A stretch of DNA of 64,000 nt from Nostoc sp. XA010 (GTDB lineage: Bacteria > Cyanobacteriota > Cyanobacteriia > Cyanobacteriales > Nostocaceae), in the NCBI RefSeq assembly GCF_020829625.1, contig NZ_JAIVFX010000028.1, forward strand, positions 1 through 64,000. Direction: 5' to 3'. Position numbers and translations under genes: made by a program. The notes under the pieces are model-generated. The model did no database searches, was not told where the DNA came from, and was given only the letters and a program-made list of their open reading frames with translations. Positions 45,396-53,387 of the stretch are shown here, one piece after another (the first letter of the stretch is position 1; each line of letters starts with the position of its first letter).

Positions 45396-45514
45396 AGGGA
45401 CTTCCAAATAAAAAATATACCATCGCTATAGAGGCAGGGGGCAGGGGGCAGGGAGCAGGGGAAGCGAAAGTCGTAGTGAAGTCCAGAAGGATAATTTATT
45501 TTTTGGAGTTCCCT
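45396..45514. mobile_element. MITE family B, copy 2
   Basis: Begins AGGGACTTCCAAATAAAAAA and ends TTTTTTGGAGTTCCCT, with a G-rich centre (GGCAGGGGGCAGGGAGCAGG). It is the inverse orientation of the copy at 19430-19552. It is followed at 45540-45640 by a dispersed palindromic repeat (GACGCTACGCGTAGCTTGC). Confidence 0.7.
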
Positions 45515-45779
45515 AAAGCCTTCTCTACCAGAGGTAACGTCTTCGGCATAATAACTCTTAAAGACGCTACGCGTAGCTTGCTTCTCCGTAGGAGTACGCT
45601 TTGAGCAAGGGACGAGCGTTAGCCGTTCGCTCTTAGCTTTACCGTAGGGTAGGGTGGATGAATAAACGGGTTTAAGTGCCCCAGCAAATTTTAAATTTGC
45701 TGGTCTTCAATCAGTGGCGGGTCTAAATTCCCCACTGATTGAATTTTGTATTCTGAATTCTGACTTCTGTTTTACTTTA

Positions 45780-46433
45780 TTACCTCTGAACACGCATGAA
45801 CCTGTAAACTTCAGCGAGATAACTTTCCCAAGTTCTTGTTGTCAATTGCAACGTTTCCGAATTCGGTACAAAGTCTTCAAGCCGTAAACCGCGTGTACGA
45901 ATATCTTGAGGACTTCCTTGCAATAGGTACGGAGGTACTCTTAAATTATAAGAAAGAATGCCATCCCCTGTCACATCTGAGATGTTAGCTGCGGTGGTTT
46001 GTTGCCCTAATGCCACTAGTGTCCCAGATGTTGGCATAGCAGTTGCTACATAGGGTTCACGTCCCATTGCTAGAGGTGCCCTATAAAGAAAATAGGCTAC
46101 TGCTGGTGTACTTGCCAAAAGCAAAATTGTCAGTGCCCAACCGATCAAGTATCCTCCTGGTTTTTCTATCCCACCTCCTTTGATTCTCTGAGCTGCAAGA
46201 ATCATCAATAAAACAGAGGCTCCTAGAGGTCTGAGTGGAAAAGATAGCACCCTCCACAACGACGCCACAGCAGGTTCACTGGGGTTAAGAAATGATAGGG
46301 CTACGACTACCAAGATAACGACTAGGATTAATCGCCCTACAAAAGTTCCAGAAGGATAAAATCGCTGGAACAGAGAATATACGATAGTGCCAATCAGCAG
46401 CCACAGCAGTACTCGGCTTAACAATAGAAACAT
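45780..46433 (-). CDS. YdcF/DUF218-like membrane protein, probably lacking its core
   Basis: The 217-residue protein starts like cyanobacterial YdcF/ElyC proteins, with several helices (FLLLSRVLLWLLIGTIVYSL, GGYLIGWALTILLLASTPAV), then TLVALGQQTT in place of the VVLGxG motif. The last part (FVPNSETLQLTTRTWESYLA, EVYRFMR) resembles the usual end of the family. The central 100-130 residues with the catalytic pattern are absent. It may be an internal-deletion derivative or a separate short family; the frame is intact. Confidence 0.55.
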   Translation of the reverse strand: MFLLLSRVLLWLLIGTIVYSLFQRFYPSGTFVGRLILVVILVVVALSFLNPSEPAVASLWRVLSFPLRPLGASVLLMILAAQRIKGGGIEKPGGYLIGWALTILLLASTPAVAYFLYRAPLAMGREPYVATAMPTSGTLVALGQQTTAANISDVTGDGILSYNLRVPPYLLQGSPQDIRTRGLRLEDFVPNSETLQLTTRTWESYLAEVYRFMRVQR

Positions 46434-46846
46434 AGATTAACTCTCAAATTTTCTGGTGCAGTGAGCCAATGTGGTGGTAAGACAGTCCGCTTTGCTTGGG
46501 ATTTCCACGCCATTTCTCTTGTTCAGAAAACAAGTGGCTCCCCAAGAGGAACTGTCGTGCATGGTTTCCCTGCATAAAACAACTAGCGACTTCTTAGCTG
46601 TAGCGACGCTAGGAGCGTCACTCGTAAGGGCCAACCTAGAAGTTTCGGGAAATGGATTTATTTTATTGTCAACTTGTAATCGCACTGTTTGACTTAAAAT
46701 ACCTCAAACCTTACACCCAAAGACTACCGTCGTAGTGATTTTAGTGCAATTTTTTGCCACTGCGTCTATTATTTATAATTTTCCAGAAGAGTAATGTCGC
46801 ACCGATAAACTAAATTAATTGAGTAAGCTACTCAAAAGGAAAAACT
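46434..46846. other. Divergent intergenic region before galE
   Basis: About 410 bases with chance open frames on both strands but no recognisable protein. A short palindromic sequence GACGCTAGGAGCGTC lies at about 46,606. The galE promoter should lie in the last 100 bases. Confidence 0.4.
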
Positions 46847-47845
46847 ATGTCGTCTGAAAAGCCTACCATTTTGGTAACGGGGGGAGCTGGATATATTGGT
46901 TCTCATACAGTGCTTGCTTTGAAGCAAGCGGGTTATAACCTTGTGATACTTGATAATTTGGTCTATGGGCATCGTGATCTGGTAGAAAAGGTTTTACAGG
47001 TAGAACTGATAGTAGGGGATACAGGCGATCGCGCCTTGCTAGATAACTTATTTAAAACCCGCGATATTGCTGCGGTGATGCACTTTTCTGCCTATGCTTA
47101 CGTAGGAGAATCGGTGACTGACCCGGCTAAATACTACCGCAATAACGTTGTTGGTACTTTGACTCTGTTAGAAGCAATGCTGACGGCATCTGTGAAGAAA
47201 TTTGTCTTTTCTTCTACTTGTGCCACCTACGGGGTACCAGAATTTGTACCCATTCCAGAAAACCATCCCCAAAATCCGATTAATCCCTATGGCGCTACAA
47301 AGCTAATGGTAGAAAAGATTCTCTCTGATTTTGATGTTGCTTATGGTTTTAAATCAGTGCGTTTCCGCTATTTTAATGCTGCTGGTGCTAACCCCAATGG
47401 CTTACTTGGTGAGGATCACAACCCAGAAACCCATTTGATTCCCTTGGTGCTGATGACAGCTTTAGGCAAACGAGAATCCATCTCAATTTTTGGCACCGAT
47501 TACCCCACACCGGATGGTACTTGTATTCGCGATTATATTCATGTTAACGACTTAGCAGATGCCCATATTTTGGGATTGGAATATTTATTAAAAGGTAGCG
47601 ATAGCGAAGTTTTTAATTTAGGTAATGGCAGCGGTTTCTCTGTCAGAGAAGTCATTGCAGCTGCCGAAGAGGTGACAGGAGTTTCCATACCAGTCGAAGA
47701 ACGCGATCGCCGTCCTGGCGATCCCCCAGTTCTCATTGGCGCGAGTGAGAAAGCCAGAACCATTTTAGGCTGGAAACCTCAGTATCCATCCATCAAAGAT
47801 ATTGTCGATCATGCGTGGCAGTGGCATCAAAAGCGACATAAGTAG
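46847..47845 (+). CDS. galE: UDP-glucose 4-epimerase
   Basis: The 332-residue protein is a full-length extended short-chain dehydrogenase. The NAD-binding GGAGYIGSHT is at residues 12-21. The catalytic Ser-Thr with YxxxK reads FSSTCATYG and NPYGATKLMVEK. FRYFNAAGANP and the end RPGDPPVL with ARTILGWKP are typical of GalE. It interconverts UDP-glucose and UDP-galactose for envelope polysaccharide and glycolipid synthesis. An AAAAGGAAAA ribosome binding site precedes the ATG. Monocistronic. Confidence 0.93.
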   Translation: MSSEKPTILVTGGAGYIGSHTVLALKQAGYNLVILDNLVYGHRDLVEKVLQVELIVGDTGDRALLDNLFKTRDIAAVMHFSAYAYVGESVTDPAKYYRNNVVGTLTLLEAMLTASVKKFVFSSTCATYGVPEFVPIPENHPQNPINPYGATKLMVEKILSDFDVAYGFKSVRFRYFNAAGANPNGLLGEDHNPETHLIPLVLMTALGKRESISIFGTDYPTPDGTCIRDYIHVNDLADAHILGLEYLLKGSDSEVFNLGNGSGFSVREVIAAAEEVTGVSIPVEERDRRPGDPPVLIGASEKARTILGWKPQYPSIKDIVDHAWQWHQKRHK

Positions 47846-48017
47846 ACTTGATGGCATTCAACCGAGATAGCTGTATATTCAGAAATTAAAGCTCTTAAAG
47901 ATTAGTCTGCAAAGGGTTTGGTAATTTGCTACTTCTTTGTACTTAAGATGGTTATGAGTAATGAAGAATCAAGCCTTTTCAGCCCCTATTTCCGTTTTCG
48001 TTCATATCTCGGTTCAA

Positions 48018-48041
48018 TGCCAAATGCGATCGCATTTGGCA
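48018..48041. repeat. 24-bp perfect palindrome centred on HIP1
   Basis: TGCCAAATGCGATCGCATTTGGCA with no mismatch, centred on GCGATCGC, between the convergent galE and 48105 genes. It may act as a bidirectional transcription end or be a HIP1 site with extended symmetry. Confidence 0.7.
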
Positions 48042-48104
48042 GAAGTGGGGTACAAGGAAGAACAATTGCTCCATTGTCTTCCCCATCTCCCTACTCTGTA
48101 CTCC

Positions 48105-48800
48105 CTACTCCCCACTACTTCTCATGCTTCGTAGTACGACAATTAAGATGCCAATAAATCCGAGAATTGGCAGTGCGATCGCCCAAATTGGTAATTGCTG
48201 AGATTCACCTTCTACTAAATCACCATTAACATCTCGCAGATTTTGTGTATTCTGTGTAGAACCGCCTGCCACAGTAACTTCAAATTTGAACTCAAAGGGT
48301 TTGAATCTTGCTCCAGAGACTGGTTTACCATTTAGTTGCAACTGATAAATACCTGGCTTGGGAAAGACAACTTCCGCACCTGGAATACCTTGATAGCGTT
48401 CAGCTGCCACAGGTTCTAACTGTGGTTCTAACAGGGGTGGCTCTCCGGCTGCATAAGGTTCGGCATAAACAGCTAACTGACAATTACACTGTGACAGGGG
48501 AATCACTCTTCCACCTCTGCGGGTAAGCGCAAACCAAGCTTGGCTTGGTTCTCCAGCACGGGGATTATCATTTGGTTCAATGTGGAGGGTACCGCCTACA
48601 TCTCCGGCTACTTCCACTTTATGAGCAGATGCAGGGTAAATATTAGTTATTGATATAACTAAGCAACTCAGGAATAATAAGTACTTTATTGTTCCTTGAT
48701 TCCAGGAAATGCCTTTAAATAGGTAATACCTCTGTTTTTGACTCGTTGAAATGGAGCCAGAAATTAAAGATGATTTACCGCGATTTGGTTGGGGGAACAT
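48105..48800 (-). CDS. Anchored periplasmic protein, partner of the SafE-like gene
   Basis: The 231-residue protein has a signal segment (IKYLLFLSCLVISITNIYPA, cleavage near SAHK), a beta-rich periplasmic domain (GTLHIEPNDNPRAGEPSQAW, FPKPGIYQLQLNG) and a C-terminal helix (LPIWAIALPILGFIGILIVV). It begins within the last 26 bases of the upstream membrane protein gene, so the two are translationally linked. The fold resembles small periplasmic copper-related or FixH/YtkA-type domains; this is weak. The mature start AHKVEV with a His second suggests a metal-binding N-terminus, as in copper proteins. Confidence 0.65.
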   Translation of the reverse strand: MFPQPNRGKSSLISGSISTSQKQRYYLFKGISWNQGTIKYLLFLSCLVISITNIYPASAHKVEVAGDVGGTLHIEPNDNPRAGEPSQAWFALTRRGGRVIPLSQCNCQLAVYAEPYAAGEPPLLEPQLEPVAAERYQGIPGAEVVFPKPGIYQLQLNGKPVSGARFKPFEFKFEVTVAGGSTQNTQNLRDVNGDLVEGESQQLPIWAIALPILGFIGILIVVLRSMRSSGE

Positions 48801-50046
48801 AAAACTTTTCTACGGCTAACTTTGACCAAAAAAAACGCGATCGCACCATTAAGACACCGAGGGTAACAATTACCATCAGTACTACCGCTAATTTATTTCC
48901 CCAAGTTGATTGTGAGGAACCCAAGTAATGGGAACCAATCAACACAGTATGAATGGCACTCAAGAGCAAGGCTGGCACACCCAATAGATGAATCTGTCGC
49001 CAACGCTTGCCCAAAGATTTCTGCAACGATTCCCAACTCGTTAAAGCGGCGGGGGACATTAATACCAATGCTACAGCACCCGCAGCCATACCCCACTGAA
49101 ATTCTGGCGGCAGGAAAGAAAAGGCGGCAAATTTCCATTGCAATGAGTGTTCTATCATGTGGACGGTGTGAACCACAGAAAGCACAAAAGATCCCACTCC
49201 CAAGCCCCGGCGGTAACGCAGTGGTGATGCCCACAAGCCACTAATGGGACGGGCAATTAGTGCCAAAATTAAGCAAATTAAGGCAGCGTGTCCGGTGTAA
49301 TCTACCATTGTGTCACCAGTCCGCAGCAAGGTGATAACGCCAATGATGAGTGTCACCCAACCGCCTAATCGAAACAACTGACTGCGCTTGTCTTTACTTA
49401 CTAAAGAGCTGGAAACGCCTACACCTAACATAGTGGGCAGGGTTCCCAGCCCAAAAGCCAGCATAGTTGCCGCACCCATCCATAAATTGCCAGTTTCAGC
49501 AGCTTTAATTTGGGCAGCATACAGGAAACCACAAGGCATTAAACCCCAAGTCATCCCCAAAAGCATTGGCGTCCACCATTTGGTTTTTAACGAAAGCTTA
49601 ACCATTCCTGTGCTGAGGCGATCGTGTAAACTACCTTGTAACAAGGGGTGTAATACAGGAATACGCGGCAGTAAATCGGGTTTTACTTGTCCTAAGCCAA
49701 ACCAAATCAGCATTACACCAGTTAAAATTGCCATCCAGCGCCGTAAGTCGCTACCAACACCTGCTAGCTGTCCACCTTGCAGCAATACCGAACCTAGCGC
49801 CCCAATGCCAGCACCGACTAGAGCATAGCTCAACATCCGCCCTAGGTTTAGCAGGATATGAAATTTTAATTGCTGTTGCCAAGTGCCGGACTTTTCTAAG
49901 GTTGATGTGCGTCCCAAAGAGGATGTTGGTGGTGTTTTCGGCTGATGAGATAGGGAAAATGCCACTGTTAGAGGGCCACACATCCCAAAGCAATGTCCAA
50001 AACTCCCCAGGAACCCCAGTATTGTGATCAGCAACAAATCTACCAT
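48775..50046 (-). CDS. SafE/UreH-type membrane protein with His-rich C-terminal membrane domain
   Basis: The start is set at 50046 (MVDLLLITILGFLGSFGHCF), where the membrane domain begins; 34 further upstream codons look non-coding. The first 270 residues form a UreH/SafE (DsbD-like) domain with GHCFGMCGP and WGLMPCGF, which place two cysteine motifs in the membrane. The last 150 residues form a four-helix domain with several His (SVVHTVHMIEH, IHLLGVPALLLSAIHTVLIG), like a cytochrome or ferric reductase domain. Such proteins serve electron or copper transfer across the membrane. With the overlapping periplasmic partner at 48105 it makes a likely two-gene metal or redox unit. Confidence 0.75.
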   Translation of the reverse strand: MVDLLLITILGFLGSFGHCFGMCGPLTVAFSLSHQPKTPPTSSLGRTSTLEKSGTWQQQLKFHILLNLGRMLSYALVGAGIGALGSVLLQGGQLAGVGSDLRRWMAILTGVMLIWFGLGQVKPDLLPRIPVLHPLLQGSLHDRLSTGMVKLSLKTKWWTPMLLGMTWGLMPCGFLYAAQIKAAETGNLWMGAATMLAFGLGTLPTMLGVGVSSSLVSKDKRSQLFRLGGWVTLIIGVITLLRTGDTMVDYTGHAALICLILALIARPISGLWASPLRYRRGLGVGSFVLSVVHTVHMIEHSLQWKFAAFSFLPPEFQWGMAAGAVALVLMSPAALTSWESLQKSLGKRWRQIHLLGVPALLLSAIHTVLIGSHYLGSSQSTWGNKLAVVLMVIVTLGVLMVRSRFFWSKLAVEKFYVPPTKSR

Positions 50047-50338
50047 AAAAAAAGCCCTGAGTTCTGAGTCATGAGTCCTGAGTGTCAGAATAAAGATTTT
50101 GAAGAAGTAATAATATAATTCTTTTCTTCTTTGCTCAGTACTCAGCACTCCTCTAGTGGGGCACTGTAAGTGAAGTTGCGATCGCTGTCAAAAGACAAGT
50201 TGTCAAACTTGATGTTTACTCTAGGTAAGGTTCTCAAAAATATACTCACGTACAACTAAAGTGATCTGACCTAATTAGATTAGGTATATTGAGCTTAGGA
50301 CAAATAGATTAAAGCCATAATCACTGGCTTTGTTTATC

Positions 50339-50554
50339 ATGGAAACCTTGAGACTTCGTAAGATCAAAAACAAATTGATACCATCTTTTCAAAGTCTAAA
50401 ATTTAGACGTAGTAATAATGGGGTACTTTTCGTTGTTAAACATTTTCATAATCCTCAAACCACACCTGACAAGTCTGAATTTGAAAAGGCTATGGAAGCT
50501 TATCAAAAAGTAAGCATTAAGTATAGGAATGCACTTCGTGAGCTAGCTCAGTGA
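50339..50554 (+). CDS. Antitoxin-like protein upstream of doc
   Basis: The small basic protein (71-74 residues, depending on start) ends ALRELAQ, and its TGA overlaps the GTG of the following doc gene by three bases (GTGA), the normal pattern of antitoxin and toxin. Its sequence (FEKAMEAYQKVSIKYRNALR) is helical; no family is recognised. If the toxin is dead, this gene has no remaining purpose except cross-neutralisation. Confidence 0.55.
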   Translation: METLRLRKIKNKLIPSFQSLKFRRSNNGVLFVVKHFHNPQTTPDKSEFEKAMEAYQKVSIKYRNALRELAQ

Positions 50555-50949
50555 ATGATATTTTTTGGCTGAGTGAGGCAGTCATTAAAGCTATGCACGA
50601 AGAACAATTAGCACAGCACGGCGGACTTCCAGGTATAATGAGATAGAAATCTACTTTTAGCTAGTTTAGATAGACCTAAAAATTTATTTGCTTATGGTGA
50701 ACCTACACCAACTGTTTTGAGTAAGCGGCAGCTTATGCTTTTGCATTTGTAAAAAATCATGCATTTCTAGATGGTAACAAAAGGATAGCTTTCATTCCGA
50801 TGGCTACCTTTCTTATATTGAATGGGTATTCTTTAGAAGTGCCAGAAAAAGAAGTTGTATTAATGATAAAAAGACTTTCAACTGATCAAGAGACTCAAAA
50901 ATCGATAGCAAATTGGATAAAAGAAAATTATATTAAAATAGAGAGTTAA
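50551..50949 (+). pseudogene. doc: Doc-type (Fic family) toxin, frameshifted
   Basis: Three frames give one Doc protein: VNDIFWLSEAVIKAMHEEQL with AQHGGLPGI, then DRNLLLASLDRPKNLFAYGE, then AYAFAFVKNHAFLDGNKRIA with the Fic motif HxFxDGNKR and a normal end WIKENYIKIES. At least two indels, near 50,640 and 50,725, break it. Doc phosphorylates elongation factor EF-Tu when active; this copy cannot be translated whole. Confidence 0.85.
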
Positions 50950-51180
50950 GCTGATTACAAAGTCAGGACTTACGCAAAATAATGGAAAAACGAACCGCAA
51001 AGGTGCAAAGGACACAAAGGAATGAGAGTTTCAGAGAGTTATTGCGTAAGTCCTAAAAGTAACTTTGTAGGTTTATCTAAGAATTTAGGAAACCAAAATA
51101 TTAAATCCTTCCTAGCAATCCTGAAAAGTTATACCTGGGGATTTGCGCTACCCTAAGTCTGGAAGCCAAGGATAAATTAC

Positions 51181-52233
51181 ATGAGAAAATGGATTTGGCT
51201 GATGCTGTTGGTGCTGATGGCAGTTGCCGTGGTGGGTAGCAGAGGTAGCACGTTTTTTGAACAGCGTCCGTCGCCAGCAATTGTTGAGCGCATTCCGGTG
51301 GAAACACTCCAACCACAGCCAGAGTCAAAGGAAGTTGACAGTGCGCCGCAAGTGTCTACTAATAACCTATTAACTCATATCCAAAAGTTGAATTTTCAGC
51401 GCTACACAACAAAAGAGCGATCGCTTACTCGCACTTATATCACAACTGAACTCACAAAATTAGGCTGGAAGCCCAAATTGGAAAAGTTCTCTGAGGGTGT
51501 AAATATTTTTGCCGAACGCCTAGGAACTAACAAAGCCGCTAAAGCAATTCTCGTGGGAGCGCATTACGACACTGTTGCTTTATCTCCTGGTGCTGATGAT
51601 AACGCTAGTGGTGTAGCTGTGGTGCTGGAAGTTGCTCGGTTGCTCGGTTCCCGTCCTACGCCACGGACGTTACAACTAGCTTTTTTTGACCAAGAAGAAG
51701 CAGGACTTTTGGGTAGCCAGGCTTTTGTTAGCAGGACAGCACGCTTACAAAATTTAGGCGGAGCGATCATTATGGATATGGTAGGTTATGCATGTTACAC
51801 TCCTGGGTGTCAAAAATACCCTGCGGGGTTGCCTGTTACGCCAATTAGCGACAAGGGTGACTTTTTGGCAGTAGTCGGTGATACAGAACATTTGCCTTTG
51901 CTGAGTGCTTTTCAAAACTCACAGATGCTCCCTTCAAATGCTCTGAATAAACAAAAATCAATGCCATCAGTCCTAACATTACCAATTCCTTTTAAAGGTT
52001 TACTGACACCAGACACCCTACGCAGCGACCATGCACCATTTTGGTATCAAGGTGTAGGTGCTGTACTGGTGACAGATACCGCAAATTTACGTACTCCGCA
52101 CTATCATCAAACTAGCGATGTTCCAGCGACTATCGAGCGATCGTTTTTTACAGGAGCAGCACAGATTGTGGTCAATGCTACTAATGCCTTGTTACAGAAA
52201 AACGAAGTTTTGGAAACTCAACCACCAAGCTGA
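51181..52233 (+). CDS. M28-family zinc peptidase
   Basis: The 350-residue protein has an N-terminal signal or anchor (WIWLMLLVLMAVAVVG) and the M28 metal site in order: His and Asp in VGAHYDTV, Asp in SPGADDNASG, Glu-Glu in FDQEEAGLLGSQ, Asp in IIMDMVGYAC and His in YHQTSD. It is therefore an exported aminopeptidase or glutaminyl-cyclase-like enzyme acting on peptides in the periplasm. Two cysteines (GYACYTPGCQ) may form a disulfide. Convergent with the gene at 52235, with a one-base gap. Confidence 0.88.
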   Translation: MRKWIWLMLLVLMAVAVVGSRGSTFFEQRPSPAIVERIPVETLQPQPESKEVDSAPQVSTNNLLTHIQKLNFQRYTTKERSLTRTYITTELTKLGWKPKLEKFSEGVNIFAERLGTNKAAKAILVGAHYDTVALSPGADDNASGVAVVLEVARLLGSRPTPRTLQLAFFDQEEAGLLGSQAFVSRTARLQNLGGAIIMDMVGYACYTPGCQKYPAGLPVTPISDKGDFLAVVGDTEHLPLLSAFQNSQMLPSNALNKQKSMPSVLTLPIPFKGLLTPDTLRSDHAPFWYQGVGAVLVTDTANLRTPHYHQTSDVPATIERSFFTGAAQIVVNATNALLQKNEVLETQPPS

Positions 52234-52234
52234 A

Positions 52235-52687
52235 TTATGAATTATGTTGACTAGTTTCTAATTCAGGGAAAGTCAATGTCCAATTCTTTTTATCATTGAT
52301 TTGAAAGTACAAACCTTGAAGAATCAGCCGCAGAGCCGTTCGAGTTCTAATAAAATTCCTTACCAGATAAGTTTCTGGTTCAGCAAAGATATCATTATAG
52401 TTTTTTATCTGACCAAATTGTTTTGAACAGTAACTGCCAGCACCTTTTACTGTTAATACAAAAAATGGAGCTTTTTTGTATTTGTCAGGAATCATAAAAA
52501 TTCCATATACATGGTGACGGCCACGCCACGGCTGAACTATAACCTGAGTAGCATGTACTTGGAAATTTGTAGTTTTTGCAGCAAGAATTGCCTCGGAATT
52601 ACAATCAGAATTATTCACAGGCCACCACAGTATAATAATACTCAGGGAGAGCAGCAAAATCAAAATATAGCGGAGTCTGCGATGCAT
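52235..52687 (-). CDS. Anchored periplasmic protein, unknown
   Basis: The 150-residue protein has an N-terminal membrane segment (YILILLLSLSIIILWWPV) and a soluble beta-type domain with two cysteines (NNSDCN and AGSYCSKQF). No family recognised. The stop codon is one base from the convergent peptidase gene, so their transcripts overlap. Confidence 0.6.
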   Translation of the reverse strand: MHRRLRYILILLLSLSIIILWWPVNNSDCNSEAILAAKTTNFQVHATQVIVQPWRGRHHVYGIFMIPDKYKKAPFFVLTVKGAGSYCSKQFGQIKNYNDIFAEPETYLVRNFIRTRTALRLILQGLYFQINDKKNWTLTFPELETSQHNS

Positions 52688-53387
52688 AATGCCAAGAAAA
52701 ATTGTTGATGTGGCTGGTAGAATTTGATGGGTAATGATAAGCTACTAAAGCAGTCAGGCTATCCCCCGGCAACACCTCTGCAACAGGTTCTAAAGGGCAA
52801 AAACAGAACATTAAGCGATCGCTTAAACTTTGGTGTCAAAAAAATTGTAGTCAATATATCAGCCCACAAAAAGTTCAGATTGTAGATGCGTAGTTTACCG
52901 CCGCAGGCATCGCTTACCCTGTTCTAGACTTTCCTTACAGTATTAAACCTAGCTGAGAAACAATCAGCCTTTTGTGGCTGTCAACACTGATTTATCCTCA
53001 ATTTTTTTAGCTGTGATGAATTCTACAATTCGTTGCTTTTATTACCGAAATAGAATTCAGGAGTCAGGAGCCAGAATTCACAATGAATTCTGACCGAAAA
53101 TAGTGGACTTGAATCAATTGAATCAATAATGAGTTTGCATCCTCCAATGATTGATTCTGACTTCTGAATTCTTCTTCAAGTTTTCGATGTAATTCTGTTC
53201 GCATCTACTGATGCTTTGAGGAGATCAGCGCAATGCCGATAGTGAGTCTTGCCTACAGCACATAGGCCATCCTAGACATCGCTATCAAGTTAATGCATAA
53301 ATCTGCTTTTATTTCTAGATAATTATTTTGGTAGCCAAATACACAAATATTCGTTATATTCCCGTAAGTAACACTTGGTATATATTT
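52688..53387. other. Intergenic region with an inverted-repeat element
   Basis: About 700 bases without a gene. An inverted repeat of the GAATTCAGGAGTCAG type lies at 53053-53171 (right arm CTGACTTCTGAATTC), related to the element at 12481-12607. A GCCGCAGGCATCGCTTACCC repeat lies near 52,910. Confidence 0.5.

Noticed and set aside
46437..46692. Overlapping 73-82 codon frames before galE
   Set aside because: Both strands open by chance; no family, no ribosome binding site, and the region should hold promoters.
47918..48157. 79-codon frame after galE
   Set aside because: Contains the HIP1 palindrome and a CCCTACTCC-type repeat and overlaps the convergent gene end.
53328..53387. Upstream start for the DUF1400 hydrolase
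   Set aside because: The extra 20 residues would precede the signal peptide and look non-coding; ATG at 53388 is preferred.
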